DNA of 64,000 bases from Carboxylicivirga caseinilyticus (GCA_025499705.1 JAFMVE010000016.1:1-64000); one strand, 5' to 3'. Numbered from the stretch's first letter, positions 28,178 to 36,849 are shown. Notes: a model not told the origin generated them from the sequence alone. Program-made: numbers and translations.

Positions 28178-28491
28178 AAACAATAATAACATCATCTGGA
28201 AATATAACAACTGCGGTTTTTGATAAGCGTTTTGGAAGGGCCGCATGGTTTTGTATTTACGATGATCAAACCGGAGAAGCAGAGTTCATTGAAAACGTGA
28301 ATCTCAATGCATCTAATGGTGCAGGTACGAAGGCTGCTGAAAAGGCTATTGAATTAAATGTTAAAAAAATAATCTCAGGCGACTTTGGCCCAAAAGCTAA
28401 AGAGCTGTTGGATAAGTTTGAAATTCAAATGGTCATCTTACAAGATGACAACTTAACAATTGAAAATATCATTAATAAACTTAAAAATTAG
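28174..28491 (+). CDS. NifX/NifB-type dinitrogenase cofactor-family protein 1
   Basis: This 105-residue single-domain protein belongs to the NifB/NifX Mo-Fe cofactor family, whose fold binds metal clusters in nitrogenase maturation. Visible marks are KTIITSSGN, FDKRFGRAAWFCIYD, GAGTKAAEKAI and KKIISGDFGPKA. It has one Cys only. No nitrogenase genes occur here, so a general Fe-S or metal-cluster carrier role is more likely. It is translationally coupled to the DUF134 gene. Confidence 0.85.
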   Translation: MKTIITSSGNITTAVFDKRFGRAAWFCIYDDQTGEAEFIENVNLNASNGAGTKAAEKAIELNVKKIISGDFGPKAKELLDKFEIQMVILQDDNLTIENIINKLKN

Positions 28492-28495
28492 AATT

Positions 28496-28702
28496 ATGCC
28501 AAGATTTGATAGAACAGGCCCAGAAGGACAAGGTTCTCAGACAGGCCGTAAAATGGGGAAATGTAATCCCAACAATCGGGAAACTACCGAACAAATTGAT
28601 GTTAGTGAAACTTCTCGTGGATTAGGAAGAGGGTTTGGCAGAAGAACAGGTAGAGGTGCAGGTAAAGGTTTGGGTAGAAGGAATGGAAGGGGGAACGCTT
28701 GA
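28496..28702 (+). CDS. DUF5320 small protein
   Basis: This 68-residue protein starts from the ATG at 28496. MPRFDRTGPEGQGSQTGRKM is the family hallmark, and the C-terminal half is a Gly/Arg-rich tail (GRGFGRRTGRGAGKGLGRR). DUF5320 proteins are typically found next to NifX-like and Mrp proteins. The function is unknown, and the loose RG-rich tail might bind nucleic acid or acidic partners. Confidence 0.8.
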   Translation: MPRFDRTGPEGQGSQTGRKMGKCNPNNRETTEQIDVSETSRGLGRGFGRRTGRGAGKGLGRRNGRGNA

Positions 28703-28727
28703 TTTCAGGTAGTTTAAAACTCAGTTT

Positions 28728-29023
28728 TAGATAATCGTGTATCCTTCAGGTATGCGATTATTTAATTCAAATAACGGGTATTCCAAGGTAAAAGCATTGA
28801 CATTTAATCTTTTATCGGGGTTACTACCTATTTAGGTAGGTTGTTAGCAGAAAATAAACCAATTCTTTATGTATTGGCTTTTTCCGAAGCAATCTTTATT
28901 TATATAACATTGGAAGACCTTGTACCGCAAATACACAGAAAAACCAATTTCAAAGATTCTTTAGCACAAGTAAGCCTGATTTTAACAGGTATGTTAATCA
29001 TTTATACATTAGAAAAAATTTAA
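28728..29023 (+). pseudogene. Degenerate ZIP-family metal transporter remnant
   Basis: Three frames must be joined to read the C-terminal part of a ZIP transporter: ILQVCDYLIQI, then GYSKVKALTFNLLSG, then TTYLGRLLAENKPILYVLAF and AIFIYITLEDLVPQIH. The last piece is intact from a TTG at 28841. The rest of the gene is absent. The pieces match the family's inner helices (CDY, FNLLSG, E.LVP.IH). It is squeezed between DUF5320 and a second NifX-type gene and has no function now. It suggests the cargo once carried a zinc or iron importer. Confidence 0.6.
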
Positions 29024-29028
29024 TAAAC

Positions 29029-29397
29029 ATGACAAAAAAAATTGCTTTGCCTGTTAACGAAACAGGAATACTGGATGCTCATTTTGGGCATTGTAAGTTT
29101 TTCGCATTGGTAAATACCGATGGCGATAAAGTTATTTCAGAAGAAAAAGTTGTGCCTCCCCCACACGAACCTGGTTTGTTACCTCAATGGTTAGGTGGGA
29201 AAGGCGTAACAGACATTATAGCCGGAGGGATGGGACAAAAAGCTATTCAACTGTTTAACCAAAACGGAGTAAATGCTTTTGTTGGTGCGCCCCAACTAAA
29301 TGCCATTGAATTAGTGAAAGGACACTTAGACGGCACATTAAATTTTACGGCTAATTATTGCAATCATGATGCAGATCATGAATGTGGTGGACATTAA
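29029..29397 (+). CDS. NifX/NifB-type cofactor-family protein 2
   Basis: This 122-residue protein has the family strand KIALPVNETG, the FGHCKFFALVN metal-binding motif (Cys and His), the PPPHEPGLLPQWL segment, GGMGQKAIQLF and GVNAFVGA. It ends in a His/Cys-rich tail (CNHDADHECGGH) fit for metal binding. This version is closer to the archetypal metal-cluster binders of the family than protein 1. It probably works with the Fe-S ATPases downstream. Confidence 0.87.
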   Translation: MTKKIALPVNETGILDAHFGHCKFFALVNTDGDKVISEEKVVPPPHEPGLLPQWLGGKGVTDIIAGGMGQKAIQLFNQNGVNAFVGAPQLNAIELVKGHLDGTLNFTANYCNHDADHECGGH

Positions 29398-29409
29398 TAT
29401 AAAATTTGA

Positions 29410-30252
29410 ATGAGACCAGAGTGTTATTTTTGTCACATAAAAACTGTGAAAAATCTGCTTGCTAAGTTTAATCCTCCAAAAACTGTTTCGGAGGATTTCA
29501 TCTTTTCAGTGCATGAAATATTGGGGGATAATCGCAGTATGATTAATCCCAAATTAGCAACTAATATTCAACGCATTGCAAAACAAAAGTTGAATAACAA
29601 AGATTTGTATGCTAGTGAGAAACTAAGTGCTAATAAATTATTATTAGCTGATTATGAGTATTGGAGGAACTATATCGACAACAGTAATAATCCTTTTTAT
29701 ACAGCAGTTAGACTTGCCGTAGCAGGAAATATTATAGACTATGGGGCGCACAGCGTAAATGGAGATATTAAGGAACAAATAAAAGATTTAATTAACACTC
29801 CCTTTGCTATTGACAAATCAAAAGAGTTCAAGAAAGCTATTGATAAAGCTGAACGGATATTATATCTAGGTGACAATGCCGGGGAAGTATTTTTCGACCG
29901 ATTACTGCTTGAAACTATACGTCATCCTAAAGTAACTTTTGTAACAAGAGGAGCGCCTGTAATTAACGATGTTACAATAGAAGACGCCAAACAGGTTGGT
30001 ATTGATAATATATGCGAGATAATTGATAATGGGTTCGATGCACCATCAACTTTGTTGGAGTTTTGTTCTGATGAATTTAAACTGGCATATAATAGTGCAG
30101 ACTTAATCATTTCAAAAGGCCAGGGCAATTTTGAGGGATTAATGAACGAGAAACACCCAAACACATTTTTTCTGCTTATGGCAAAATGTGAACCAATGGC
30201 AGAAATGCTGGGGTGTAGTATGAATGACCTTATAGTAACTCAGTTAAATTAA
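29410..30252 (+). CDS. DUF89 (ARMT1-like) metal-dependent phosphatase
   Basis: This 280-residue DUF89 protein begins MRPECYFCHIK with a CxxC pair. It has the catalytic LGDNAGEVFFDRLLLE, the TFVTRGAPVINDVT strand and the SKGQGNFEGL loop. Related enzymes use Mn or Co to dephosphorylate damaged sugar phosphates or small phosphometabolites. The position among Fe-S ATPases recurs in anaerobes. The substrate is unknown. Confidence 0.85.
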   Translation: MRPECYFCHIKTVKNLLAKFNPPKTVSEDFIFSVHEILGDNRSMINPKLATNIQRIAKQKLNNKDLYASEKLSANKLLLADYEYWRNYIDNSNNPFYTAVRLAVAGNIIDYGAHSVNGDIKEQIKDLINTPFAIDKSKEFKKAIDKAERILYLGDNAGEVFFDRLLLETIRHPKVTFVTRGAPVINDVTIEDAKQVGIDNICEIIDNGFDAPSTLLEFCSDEFKLAYNSADLIISKGQGNFEGLMNEKHPNTFFLLMAKCEPMAEMLGCSMNDLIVTQLN

Positions 30253-30259
30253 TATTGAC

Positions 30260-31132
30260 ATGTCATACAAAATTGCAATAGCAAGTGGAAAAGGCGGAAC
30301 CGGAAAAACAACAGTTGCAGTAAACTTATATGCCATGCTACATAAAGTATTAGGCAATAAAATAGAACTGGTTGATTGTGATGTGGAAGAACCCAATGAT
30401 CTTATATTCTTTGAGGGTGCGATTAAGGAAAAACAGGAAGAGGTTTTTCAATTAATACCTCATATTGATACAGATAAATGTACTTTTTGTCGTGAGTGTG
30501 TTGATTATTGCGAGTTTAATGCCATTGTTGTAATACCACCTGTAAATTTTGCCGAAGTAAACAAAAGCCTGTGCCATTCCTGTGGTGCTTGTATGGTTGC
30601 TTGCAAGCATAACGCAATAACTGAGAATCCTGAAACAATTGGCTGGGTAAACTCATACCGGACAAAAAATATCAATGGCTTAAAAGAAGGCAGGCTCAAA
30701 ATTGGTTCTGCTATGCAAACTATGCTGATTAAAGACCTCAAAAAAAGAGTGTCGGAAAATAATGAAATTGTAATTTTTGATGCCCCTCCGGGAACGAGCT
30801 GTCCTGTGGTAGAAACTATTAGCGATGCAAATTACGTGATACTTGTCACAGAGCCAACCCTTTTTGGTTTACATGATTTAAAATTAATGGTAAACCTTAT
30901 GAAAGAAGTAGAAATACCTTTTGGGGTTATTGTGAACAAAGCTGGTTTAGGCAGTAATGAAGTATATAAATATTTAAAAAATGAAGGCATTAAACTTTTG
31001 GGTGAATTGCCTTTTAGTCGGGACTATGCAAGCATTTACGCAAAAGGAAATATTGTTGAAAACACACCTGATAACATAAAACTCAGTTATGAAAAAATAG
31101 TTGAGAATTTATCACATAAACTAATGAAATGA
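30260..31132 (+). CDS. MinD/Mrp-type P-loop ATPase with ferredoxin insert (1)
   Basis: This 290-residue SIMIBI ATPase has a deviant Walker A SGKGGTGKTT at the N-terminus. A 2[4Fe-4S] ferredoxin insert spans about residues 73-118 (CTFCRECVDYC and CHSCGACMVACK, eight Cys in two clusters). The Switch/Walker B FDAPPGTSCPV and a late PFSRDYASIYAKG follow. Such proteins are thought to carry or transfer Fe-S clusters or metal. It pairs with the next gene (9 bases apart), which has the same domain order. Confidence 0.9.
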   Translation: MSYKIAIASGKGGTGKTTVAVNLYAMLHKVLGNKIELVDCDVEEPNDLIFFEGAIKEKQEEVFQLIPHIDTDKCTFCRECVDYCEFNAIVVIPPVNFAEVNKSLCHSCGACMVACKHNAITENPETIGWVNSYRTKNINGLKEGRLKIGSAMQTMLIKDLKKRVSENNEIVIFDAPPGTSCPVVETISDANYVILVTEPTLFGLHDLKLMVNLMKEVEIPFGVIVNKAGLGSNEVYKYLKNEGIKLLGELPFSRDYASIYAKGNIVENTPDNIKLSYEKIVENLSHKLMK

Positions 31133-31141
31133 ACATGAATT

Positions 31142-32008
31142 ATGAAGGAGATAACTATTTTAAGTGGTAAAGGTGGAACAGGAAAGACAACCATTGCAGC
31201 TGCTTTGGCTTCGGTAGCTAAAAATGCTGTTTATTGCGATAATGATGTGGATGCTGCCGACCTTCATTTGCTTTTCAATCCAACAATACAGGAAAAATAC
31301 GATTTTTCAAGTGGGTGGGCAGTTAGCATTGATAGCGAGAAATGTAATGCCTGTAGTTTATGTTTACAACATTGTCGTTTTGATGCGATTCATCAGCATG
31401 ACAATGGAGAAATATATATTAATTCCCTGCAATGCGAAGGTTGTCGGTTATGTGAACGTGTATGTCCGAATGATGCTATATCTTCAATTGAAAATACAAA
31501 CAATCACTGGTTTATTTCTACCTCCCGGTTTGGAACCTTAGTTCATGCAGAAATGGGGCCGGGTGAAGAAAATTCAGGTAAACTGGTTAGTCAAGTTCGT
31601 AAAAAGGCAAAGGAAATTGGATTAGCTTCTAATCTCAATTTCATTCTTAATGATGGCCCTCCCGGAATTGGTTGTGCAACTATAGCTTCAATATCGGGTA
31701 CTAATAGGGTTTTACTTGTTATTGAACCTACAAAATCAGGATTACATGATGCTATTCGTCTTATTGAACTAATCAACTCGTTCAATATCGAAACCTATGC
31801 TATCATTAACAAATTTGATATTAACGAAGAAGTTGTAGAGGAAATTAAGACTTTTCTCAATGATAATAACATCCCCTTGTTGGCTCAGATTCCTTTTGAT
31901 GAGAAAATGGTTGAAGCAATGACTTTAGGGCAAACTATTGTTGAGTATCAACCTGAATCAGAAATTACAGAAATCATCAAAACGGTATGGAAAAGATTGA
32001 TAAACTAA
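31142..32008 (+). CDS. MinD/Mrp-type P-loop ATPase with ferredoxin insert (2)
   Basis: A 288-residue partner of the preceding ATPase. Walker A is SGKGGTGKTT, followed by CDNDVDAADL. The 2[4Fe-4S] insert is CNACSLCLQHC and CEGCRLCERVCP. NDGPPGIGCAT is the Walker B equivalent. The two are paralogous and tandem, a known arrangement in anaerobic bacteria and archaea. Its last 22 bases overlap the peptide deformylase gene, implying coupled translation. Confidence 0.9.
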   Translation: MKEITILSGKGGTGKTTIAAALASVAKNAVYCDNDVDAADLHLLFNPTIQEKYDFSSGWAVSIDSEKCNACSLCLQHCRFDAIHQHDNGEIYINSLQCEGCRLCERVCPNDAISSIENTNNHWFISTSRFGTLVHAEMGPGEENSGKLVSQVRKKAKEIGLASNLNFILNDGPPGIGCATIASISGTNRVLLVIEPTKSGLHDAIRLIELINSFNIETYAIINKFDINEEVVEEIKTFLNDNNIPLLAQIPFDEKMVEAMTLGQTIVEYQPESEITEIIKTVWKRLIN

Positions 32009-32601
32009 CAAATAAAGCCTTGCCGATTATAGCCTATGGCAATCCTGTTTTGAGGCAAAAAAGCCGGAACATCTACGATAGGGATATTTTGGTAGATAAA
32101 CTTATTGAGGATTTATGGAATACGCTTGAAATATCAGGTGGAGTTGGGTTAGCTGCTCCTCAAATTGATAGCCAGCTTAACGCATTTGTTGTAAAAAGTA
32201 CCTTAATGTATGATGAACTGGAAACAAATTACCGTAAGAAGTTATTTTGTGGCGACAAGGGTATTGAAGAAGTTTTTATAAATGCCAATATATTAGAATA
32301 TTCCGAAGAAACAAACAAACTGACCGAGGGTTGCCTTAGTATCCCAGGAATAAGTGAAGATATAAAACGACCATGGGATATTATTGTTGAATATCTTGAC
32401 AAAGATTTTGTTTTACATCGAAAAATGTTTTCCGGCTATACGGCAAGGGTTATTCAACATGAATTTGACCACACAAAAGGTTTGCTTTTTATTGACCATC
32501 TATCTGCTTTAAACAAAAAACTTACGAGAAATAAACTTAAGCAAATAAAACAAGGCAAAATACCAACTGATTATCCCATTCAATATTTAAAATACAGATA
32601 G
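31987..32601 (+). CDS. def: Peptide deformylase (accessory copy)
   Basis: This 204-residue metal enzyme removes the formyl group from nascent proteins. All three motifs are intact: GGVGLAAPQ, EGCLSIPG (metal Cys) and QHEFDHTKG (two metal His and catalytic Glu). The native metal of this family is Fe(II), which makes it oxygen-sensitive. It is embedded in the Fe-S cargo by a 22-base overlap. Since every bacterium needs a chromosomal def, this is probably a second copy. Confidence 0.93.
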   Translation: MEKIDKLTNKALPIIAYGNPVLRQKSRNIYDRDILVDKLIEDLWNTLEISGGVGLAAPQIDSQLNAFVVKSTLMYDELETNYRKKLFCGDKGIEEVFINANILEYSEETNKLTEGCLSIPGISEDIKRPWDIIVEYLDKDFVLHRKMFSGYTARVIQHEFDHTKGLLFIDHLSALNKKLTRNKLKQIKQGKIPTDYPIQYLKYR

Positions 32602-32649
32602 CATGTTACAGCATATAGCTTTTGAAATAAAAGATAAGTAGAAGTAATT

Positions 32650-32898
32650 ATGGCAAATTATTTAGATAAAGTAAAACACATAATCCTTGTTGCGTCAGGT
32701 AAAGGAGGGGTTGGAAAATCAACTGTTGCAACTAACCTTGCCGTTGCATTAACAAGAGAAGGCTTTTCTGCCGGGCTTTTAGATGCCGATTTATATGGAC
32801 CATCTGTGCCTTTAACACTTGGCGTAAGTGACCAACACCCTCAAGTAGAAAAAAAGAAGAGGAAGAAGCAATTATACCAATTTCTAGATATGGTGTAA
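32650..32898 (+). CDS. mrp: Mrp/ApbC Fe-S carrier ATPase, N-terminal part (frameshifted)
   Basis: The N-terminal 82 residues of Mrp/NBP35 contain [19 protein letters not shown] (Walker A) and [14 protein letters not shown]. The frame is lost in a run of seven A (32849-32855). After it, this frame reads [11 protein letters not shown], whereas the other frame reads [20 protein letters not shown], the expected Mrp sequence. A one-base change in the A run restores a full protein of about 258 residues. Confidence 0.8.
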   Translation: MANYLDKVKHIILVASGKGGVGKSTVATNLAVALTREGFSAGLLDADLYGPSVPLTLGVSDQHPQVEKKKRKKQLYQFLDMV

Positions 32899-32903
32899 AA
32901 ACC

Positions 32904-33425
32904 ATGTCGCTTGGTCTGATAATGAAAAAGGAAGATGCTATAATCTGGCGTGGGCCAATGGCTTCAAAAGTTTTAACACAGTTGCTTGAAAATACCGTTT
33001 GGGGCGAACTGGATTACCTTGTAATTGATATGCCTCCAGGAACAGGAGATATCTGTATTACCCTTTCACAGAAATTGCCACAAGCAAAGGCTATTATAGT
33101 AATTACTCCGCAACAAATGGCTGTTGCTGATGGGCGAAAAGCTGCCAATATGTTCAAAACCGAAAAAATTGATATTGAAATATTGGGTATTGTAGAAAAC
33201 ATGTCGTGGTTCACACCCGAAAAACATCCCGATGAAAAATACTATTTATTTGGAAATGGAGGAGGTATTGAACTTGCCAAAGAGCTTCGTTGTCCTTTGT
33301 TGACTGAAATACCGCTTGTAAGTGATGTTTGCGAACTTGGTGATACTGGTAAAACGGTATTTGCATCAAACAGCAAATTAATTGTACAGGCTTTTGAAAA
33401 GCTGGTAAATAAAATAAGCAAATAA
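32904..33425 (+). CDS. mrp: Mrp/ApbC Fe-S carrier ATPase, C-terminal part
   Basis: This is the remaining 173 residues after the frameshift: MSLGLIM, IIWRGPMASKVLTQLL, DYLVIDMPPGTGDI (Walker B), ITPQQMAVADGRKAANMF and a final NK.SK helix. The Mrp CxxC is not seen in its usual place (ENMSWFTPEKH instead of ENMS.F.CP.C), which may lower cluster binding. It is either part of one gene interrupted by an artefact, or a pseudogene. Confidence 0.8.
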   Translation: MSLGLIMKKEDAIIWRGPMASKVLTQLLENTVWGELDYLVIDMPPGTGDICITLSQKLPQAKAIIVITPQQMAVADGRKAANMFKTEKIDIEILGIVENMSWFTPEKHPDEKYYLFGNGGGIELAKELRCPLLTEIPLVSDVCELGDTGKTVFASNSKLIVQAFEKLVNKISK

Positions 33426-33449
33426 TATGTTAACATAAAAATTAAAATT

Positions 33450-33623
33450 ATGGAGTATCCGGTAGTAAATAAAGAAGAATGCACTGGTTGCGGTGTATGC
33501 GTAGAGGTGTGTCCTATGGCCGCTATAGAATTAATTGATGGTAAAGCGCAAATTAACAATGAGAAATGTCGTAACTGCGGCTTATGTTTAGGAGAATGTC
33601 CTGTTGGAGCTATTAAAGATTAA
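33450..33623 (+). CDS. 2[4Fe-4S] ferredoxin
   Basis: A short 57-residue frame between mrp and the DUF4405 gene, read from the ATG at 33450. It holds two complete CxxCxxCxxxCP clusters: CTGCGVCVEVCP and CRNCGLCLGECP. Size and spacing are those of clostridial-type ferredoxins. It could supply electrons to the cluster-carrier ATPases or to the DUF4405 membrane protein downstream. The stop is five bases from the next ATG. Confidence 0.92.
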   Translation: MEYPVVNKEECTGCGVCVEVCPMAAIELIDGKAQINNEKCRNCGLCLGECPVGAIKD

Positions 33624-33627
33624 TACT

Positions 33628-34365
33628 ATGAAAATCAACAAACCAAAATTAAATTTATCAATAGACATACTCATGTTTATGTTAATGATACCAATTGCTG
33701 GTATTGGTTTTCTGATTAAATACGTGCTTGTTCCTGGCTTTAAACGAAATGATATTTATGGACGTGATGTTGAACTTTACTATTGGGGTATTGACCGACA
33801 CCAGTGGGGAACAATTCATTTAATCCTGAGTTTTGTCCTGCTCTTTTTATTGGTACTTCACATTGTATTTCATTGGAAACAGATTATTGGAATTTTTAAA
33901 AAGATGGTACCAGCAAAAGCATTGCGAGTTATCCTAGGCTCATTATTGGTATTATTCACGTTTGTTTTTGGTATTGTTCCTTTTTTTCTTAATCCCGAAG
34001 ATGATGAAAGTGTCTTAAACCATGCTCACAATAGTAAGCATGGTAAAGGCTATTCTTTTGAAGAAAGGCAATATAAAAACAAAGTTGAAGCAAAACCTGA
34101 CATAGGACAAGACCAAGAAAAAATACCAGATGTAGAGCATCATACGGAGCTCAAACATGCTCACCAATCAGATATCGAAATATATGGGAACATGACTATT
34201 AATGAAGTTGCAGAAAAGTACAATGTTTCTGCACATGAACTGGCTAAAAGCATTAATGTACCTACTGCTAACAATAATAAAAGATTGGGAAGATTGCGTA
34301 AACAATATAATTTTCAGTTAAATGATATACGAGATTACATAGAGAGCAAAAACATGAAGGAATGA
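33628..34365 (+). CDS. DUF4405 membrane protein, putative cytochrome b-like
   Basis: A 245-residue protein from the ATG at 33628 (a TTG further upstream lies inside the ferredoxin gene). Three membrane helices occupy residues 8-125. His residues are placed as in b-type heme proteins (RHQWGTIHLILSFVLLFLLVLH). A long hydrophilic, His-rich linker follows, then a helical C-terminal unit (TINEVAEKYNVSAHELAKS) that recurs with this family. It probably accepts or donates electrons at the membrane with the adjacent ferredoxin. The stop overlaps the next start. Confidence 0.75.
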   Translation: MKINKPKLNLSIDILMFMLMIPIAGIGFLIKYVLVPGFKRNDIYGRDVELYYWGIDRHQWGTIHLILSFVLLFLLVLHIVFHWKQIIGIFKKMVPAKALRVILGSLLVLFTFVFGIVPFFLNPEDDESVLNHAHNSKHGKGYSFEERQYKNKVEAKPDIGQDQEKIPDVEHHTELKHAHQSDIEIYGNMTINEVAEKYNVSAHELAKSINVPTANNNKRLGRLRKQYNFQLNDIRDYIESKNMKE

Positions 34366-35318
34366 TAAATGAACTAAAACATCAAATAATGGATATGCAA
34401 CAACAATTTTCATCGAAAAGCCATTTAATTTCAAGGAATAAAAATGGAAATATTGATACCGTTTTAGTTGGCGAAGAAATAATTCTTGAAACATCTGTCG
34501 GAAATCTTATTCCAAGATATACCTTTGATGATGACTCTGGGAGAAAAAAGGAAGCCCCTGTAAAATTTTATAAAACAGGTGAATTAAAATCGTTGCCTTT
34601 AGAAAAGTTAACAGAAATACCCACTTCGGTTGGAACTATAAAATCCGAGTTGGTAATATTTTATAAAAGCGGTGCTTTGTATCGTACCTTCCCTTTAAAT
34701 GGAAAAGTTACTGGTTTTTGGACGGAAGAGAATGAATGTGAATTGGCAGAAATCATTGATATACAAACGGCTGTGGGTGAAATTAAAGTTAAGCCAATCT
34801 ATTTGCAGTTTTATGAAACAGGTGAGCTAGAAAGCTTACTGTTTTGGCCTAATGAGCATGTGAAAATAACAACAGATATGGGCGAAATGCTTATTCGAAA
34901 GGGTATTTCTTTTTATAAAAACGGAAAGGTAAAAGGCTTTGAACCCCTAGAAGAACTTGCCGTTAACAGTCCTATTGGCAAATTAAAAGTATTTGACCCC
35001 GACCCAAACGGCATTCAGGCAGAAAGTCATTCTTTATGTTTGAACGAAGACGGTTCTGTACAAAGTGTTATCACCTCATCTAACCAAATAGTAGTTAAAA
35101 AAGGTAGTGTTGAATACAAAAGGTTTTCACCCAAACTTGTAACAAGTTATTGCAATGAGAATGCTTTTTTTATATCGCCCCTAAAAATAGTATTTGGTGA
35201 CAATTCATTGGTATTTAACAACATTAATGAATCTACCGAAAGTGTCTCCAAGGAATTGAATTACAAAATAATAGATTTTGTGCCCGATAAACCCATTTCG
35301 TGTTTTGGATGCGAATAA
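34362..35318 (+). CDS. Repeat protein of the Fe-S cargo, unknown function
   Basis: This 318-residue protein has no signal peptide. It shows at least four loosely repeated beta units: VKFYKTGELKSL, VIFYKSGALYRT, LQFYETGELESL, ISFYKNGKVKGF. The linking strands are often of the form TS.GT/GEI. This resembles MORN_2-type repeats. The last residues SCFGCE contain a CxxC pair suited to metal or redox binding. It is coupled to DUF4405 by an ATGA overlap. I do not recognise a specific family. Confidence 0.65.
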   Translation: MINELKHQIMDMQQQFSSKSHLISRNKNGNIDTVLVGEEIILETSVGNLIPRYTFDDDSGRKKEAPVKFYKTGELKSLPLEKLTEIPTSVGTIKSELVIFYKSGALYRTFPLNGKVTGFWTEENECELAEIIDIQTAVGEIKVKPIYLQFYETGELESLLFWPNEHVKITTDMGEMLIRKGISFYKNGKVKGFEPLEELAVNSPIGKLKVFDPDPNGIQAESHSLCLNEDGSVQSVITSSNQIVVKKGSVEYKRFSPKLVTSYCNENAFFISPLKIVFGDNSLVFNNINESTESVSKELNYKIIDFVPDKPISCFGCE

Positions 35319-35349
35319 TAATGTAAATATTTAATACAGACTTAAACAA

Positions 35350-36195
35350 ATGATTTATTTCACAGAAACAGATATTGACCGTTTAATTGAAGACGATGTG
35401 CCTGCTGGCGATATGACATCTTATTTAATGGATTTTAAAGGAGAAACAGGACGTATTTCATTATTTGCCCGTCACTCCATGGTTGTATGCTGCATTGAAG
35501 AGGCAGAAAGAATGTATCGGAAAAACGGCTTACAAATAATGCATAGTGTTCCTTCCGGGACAAAACTATCAGAAGGAGATAAAATGCTTGAAGCGGAAGG
35601 AAATGCCGAAGCCATTCACTTAATTTGGCGCACAGGGCTTGCCATGATTGAATTTGCATCTGGAATTGCTACACGAACCAATTCCTTAGTTGAGGCAGCT
35701 CATGCTGTAAACCAGAATATTCAGGTAGCCGGAACCAGGAAACATCCACCGTATCTAAAAAAAATTGCATTAAAGGCTCTCATGGCGGGCGGAGGAATAC
35801 CTCATCGTACAGGTTTATCTGATACAATCCTTATTTTCAGGGAACACCTCTTGTTTTCAGGGGGATATGAAAATATTGAAAACGTAATTACAAAAATCAG
35901 GAACAAGCAAAAAGAACGCAAGATAGTTGTGGAAGCACATAATATTTCCGAAGCTAAACTAATTGCAAGCTCAGGAGCTGATGTAATTCAAATGGATAAG
36001 CTTCCACCGAATGATTTTCCCATTTGTAAAAAAGAATGCGAAAAGATAAATCCATCAATTTGCATTATTGCTGCCGGAGGTGTTAATGCATCTAACGCTG
36101 CTGAATATGCCAAAGCTGGTGCAGAAGTATTGGTTACATCATGGATGTATTTTGCTCCTCCGGCAGACATTAAAGCGGTTATTGAGAAAATCTAA
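35350..36195 (+). CDS. modD: ModD protein (quinolinate phosphoribosyltransferase paralogue)
   Basis: This 281-residue NadC-like protein has the N-terminal DRLIEDDVPAGDMTSYLM, the substrate Arg/Lys set in VAGTRKHPPYLKKIALKALMAGGGIPHRTGLSD, and the barrel end AAGGVNASNAAEYAKAGAEVLVTS. Compared with NadC, the pattern and its link to molybdate genes match ModD. ModD's exact reaction is unsettled. A modA gene lies 10 kb downstream in the same cargo. The phosphate-binding Lys and Arg appear preserved, so it may be catalytically competent. Confidence 0.8.
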   Translation: MIYFTETDIDRLIEDDVPAGDMTSYLMDFKGETGRISLFARHSMVVCCIEEAERMYRKNGLQIMHSVPSGTKLSEGDKMLEAEGNAEAIHLIWRTGLAMIEFASGIATRTNSLVEAAHAVNQNIQVAGTRKHPPYLKKIALKALMAGGGIPHRTGLSDTILIFREHLLFSGGYENIENVITKIRNKQKERKIVVEAHNISEAKLIASSGADVIQMDKLPPNDFPICKKECEKINPSICIIAAGGVNASNAAEYAKAGAEVLVTSWMYFAPPADIKAVIEKI

Positions 36196-36234
36196 CCATA
36201 TAAAGTAAATGATGGATATAAAACTGGTAGATAA

Positions 36235-36840
36235 ATGAATGATAATATAGAAAAAGGAGAGTGTGTTGAGTTGCCTAGTAAGTATGGCCACTTTAGGTTA
36301 ATTCCTTTTTTAGAGAAGCAAACAGGACTTGAGCATGTTGCCTTGTTAAAAGGCTCCTTTGTGGAAAATGATATTGTGTTAACCCGAATCCATTCTGCCT
36401 GTGCAACAGGTGATTTATTTGGCTCGCTCAGGTGTGATTGTGGAGAACAGCTCGAAAAAGCCATGACTATAATTGAACAAAATGGACAAGGGCTACTCCT
36501 CTACCTGCAACAAGAAGGAAGAGGCATCGGCTTAATGAACAAAATAATGGCTTACAAACTCCAGGAAGAGGGTTTAGATACAGTTGAAGCTAATATTCAA
36601 CTGGGCTTTGCCCCCGATGAAAGAAATTACCACATCGCTTCTTCAATTCTTCAACTGCTGGAGATTAAGAAGGTAAACCTGCTTACAAATAATCCTGAAA
36701 AGATATCGGGACTTGAATTAAATAACATACAAGTTGTTGAGCGTATTCCTTTGGTTATAAAACCAAATAAATACAATAAAAAATATATGAATACCAAACA
36801 GGAACGGATGAATCATCTGTATAATATTTTAGAAATTTAA
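36235..36840 (+). CDS. ribA: GTP cyclohydrolase II
   Basis: This 201-residue enzyme performs the first step of riboflavin synthesis from GTP. The zinc ligands are visible in SACATGDLFGSLRCDCG (three Cys), and the active region LQQEGRGIGLMNK and LTNNPEKI are intact. The chromosomal enzyme of Bacteroidota is normally fused as RibBA; this stand-alone form is likely an additional copy. It may secure flavin for the flavoenzymes of the cargo. Confidence 0.92.
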   Translation: MNDNIEKGECVELPSKYGHFRLIPFLEKQTGLEHVALLKGSFVENDIVLTRIHSACATGDLFGSLRCDCGEQLEKAMTIIEQNGQGLLLYLQQEGRGIGLMNKIMAYKLQEEGLDTVEANIQLGFAPDERNYHIASSILQLLEIKKVNLLTNNPEKISGLELNNIQVVERIPLVIKPNKYNKKYMNTKQERMNHLYNILEI

Positions 36841-36849
36841 TAAGTAAAA

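Noticed and set aside
28174-29397. Nitrogenase gene cluster
   Set aside because: Only NifX-type single-domain proteins occur; no nifHDK, nifE/N or true NifB is present.
33429-33434. Isolated GTTAAC between mrp and the ferredoxin gene
   Set aside because: A single copy is expected by chance in AT-rich DNA; only the spaced clusters are meaningful.
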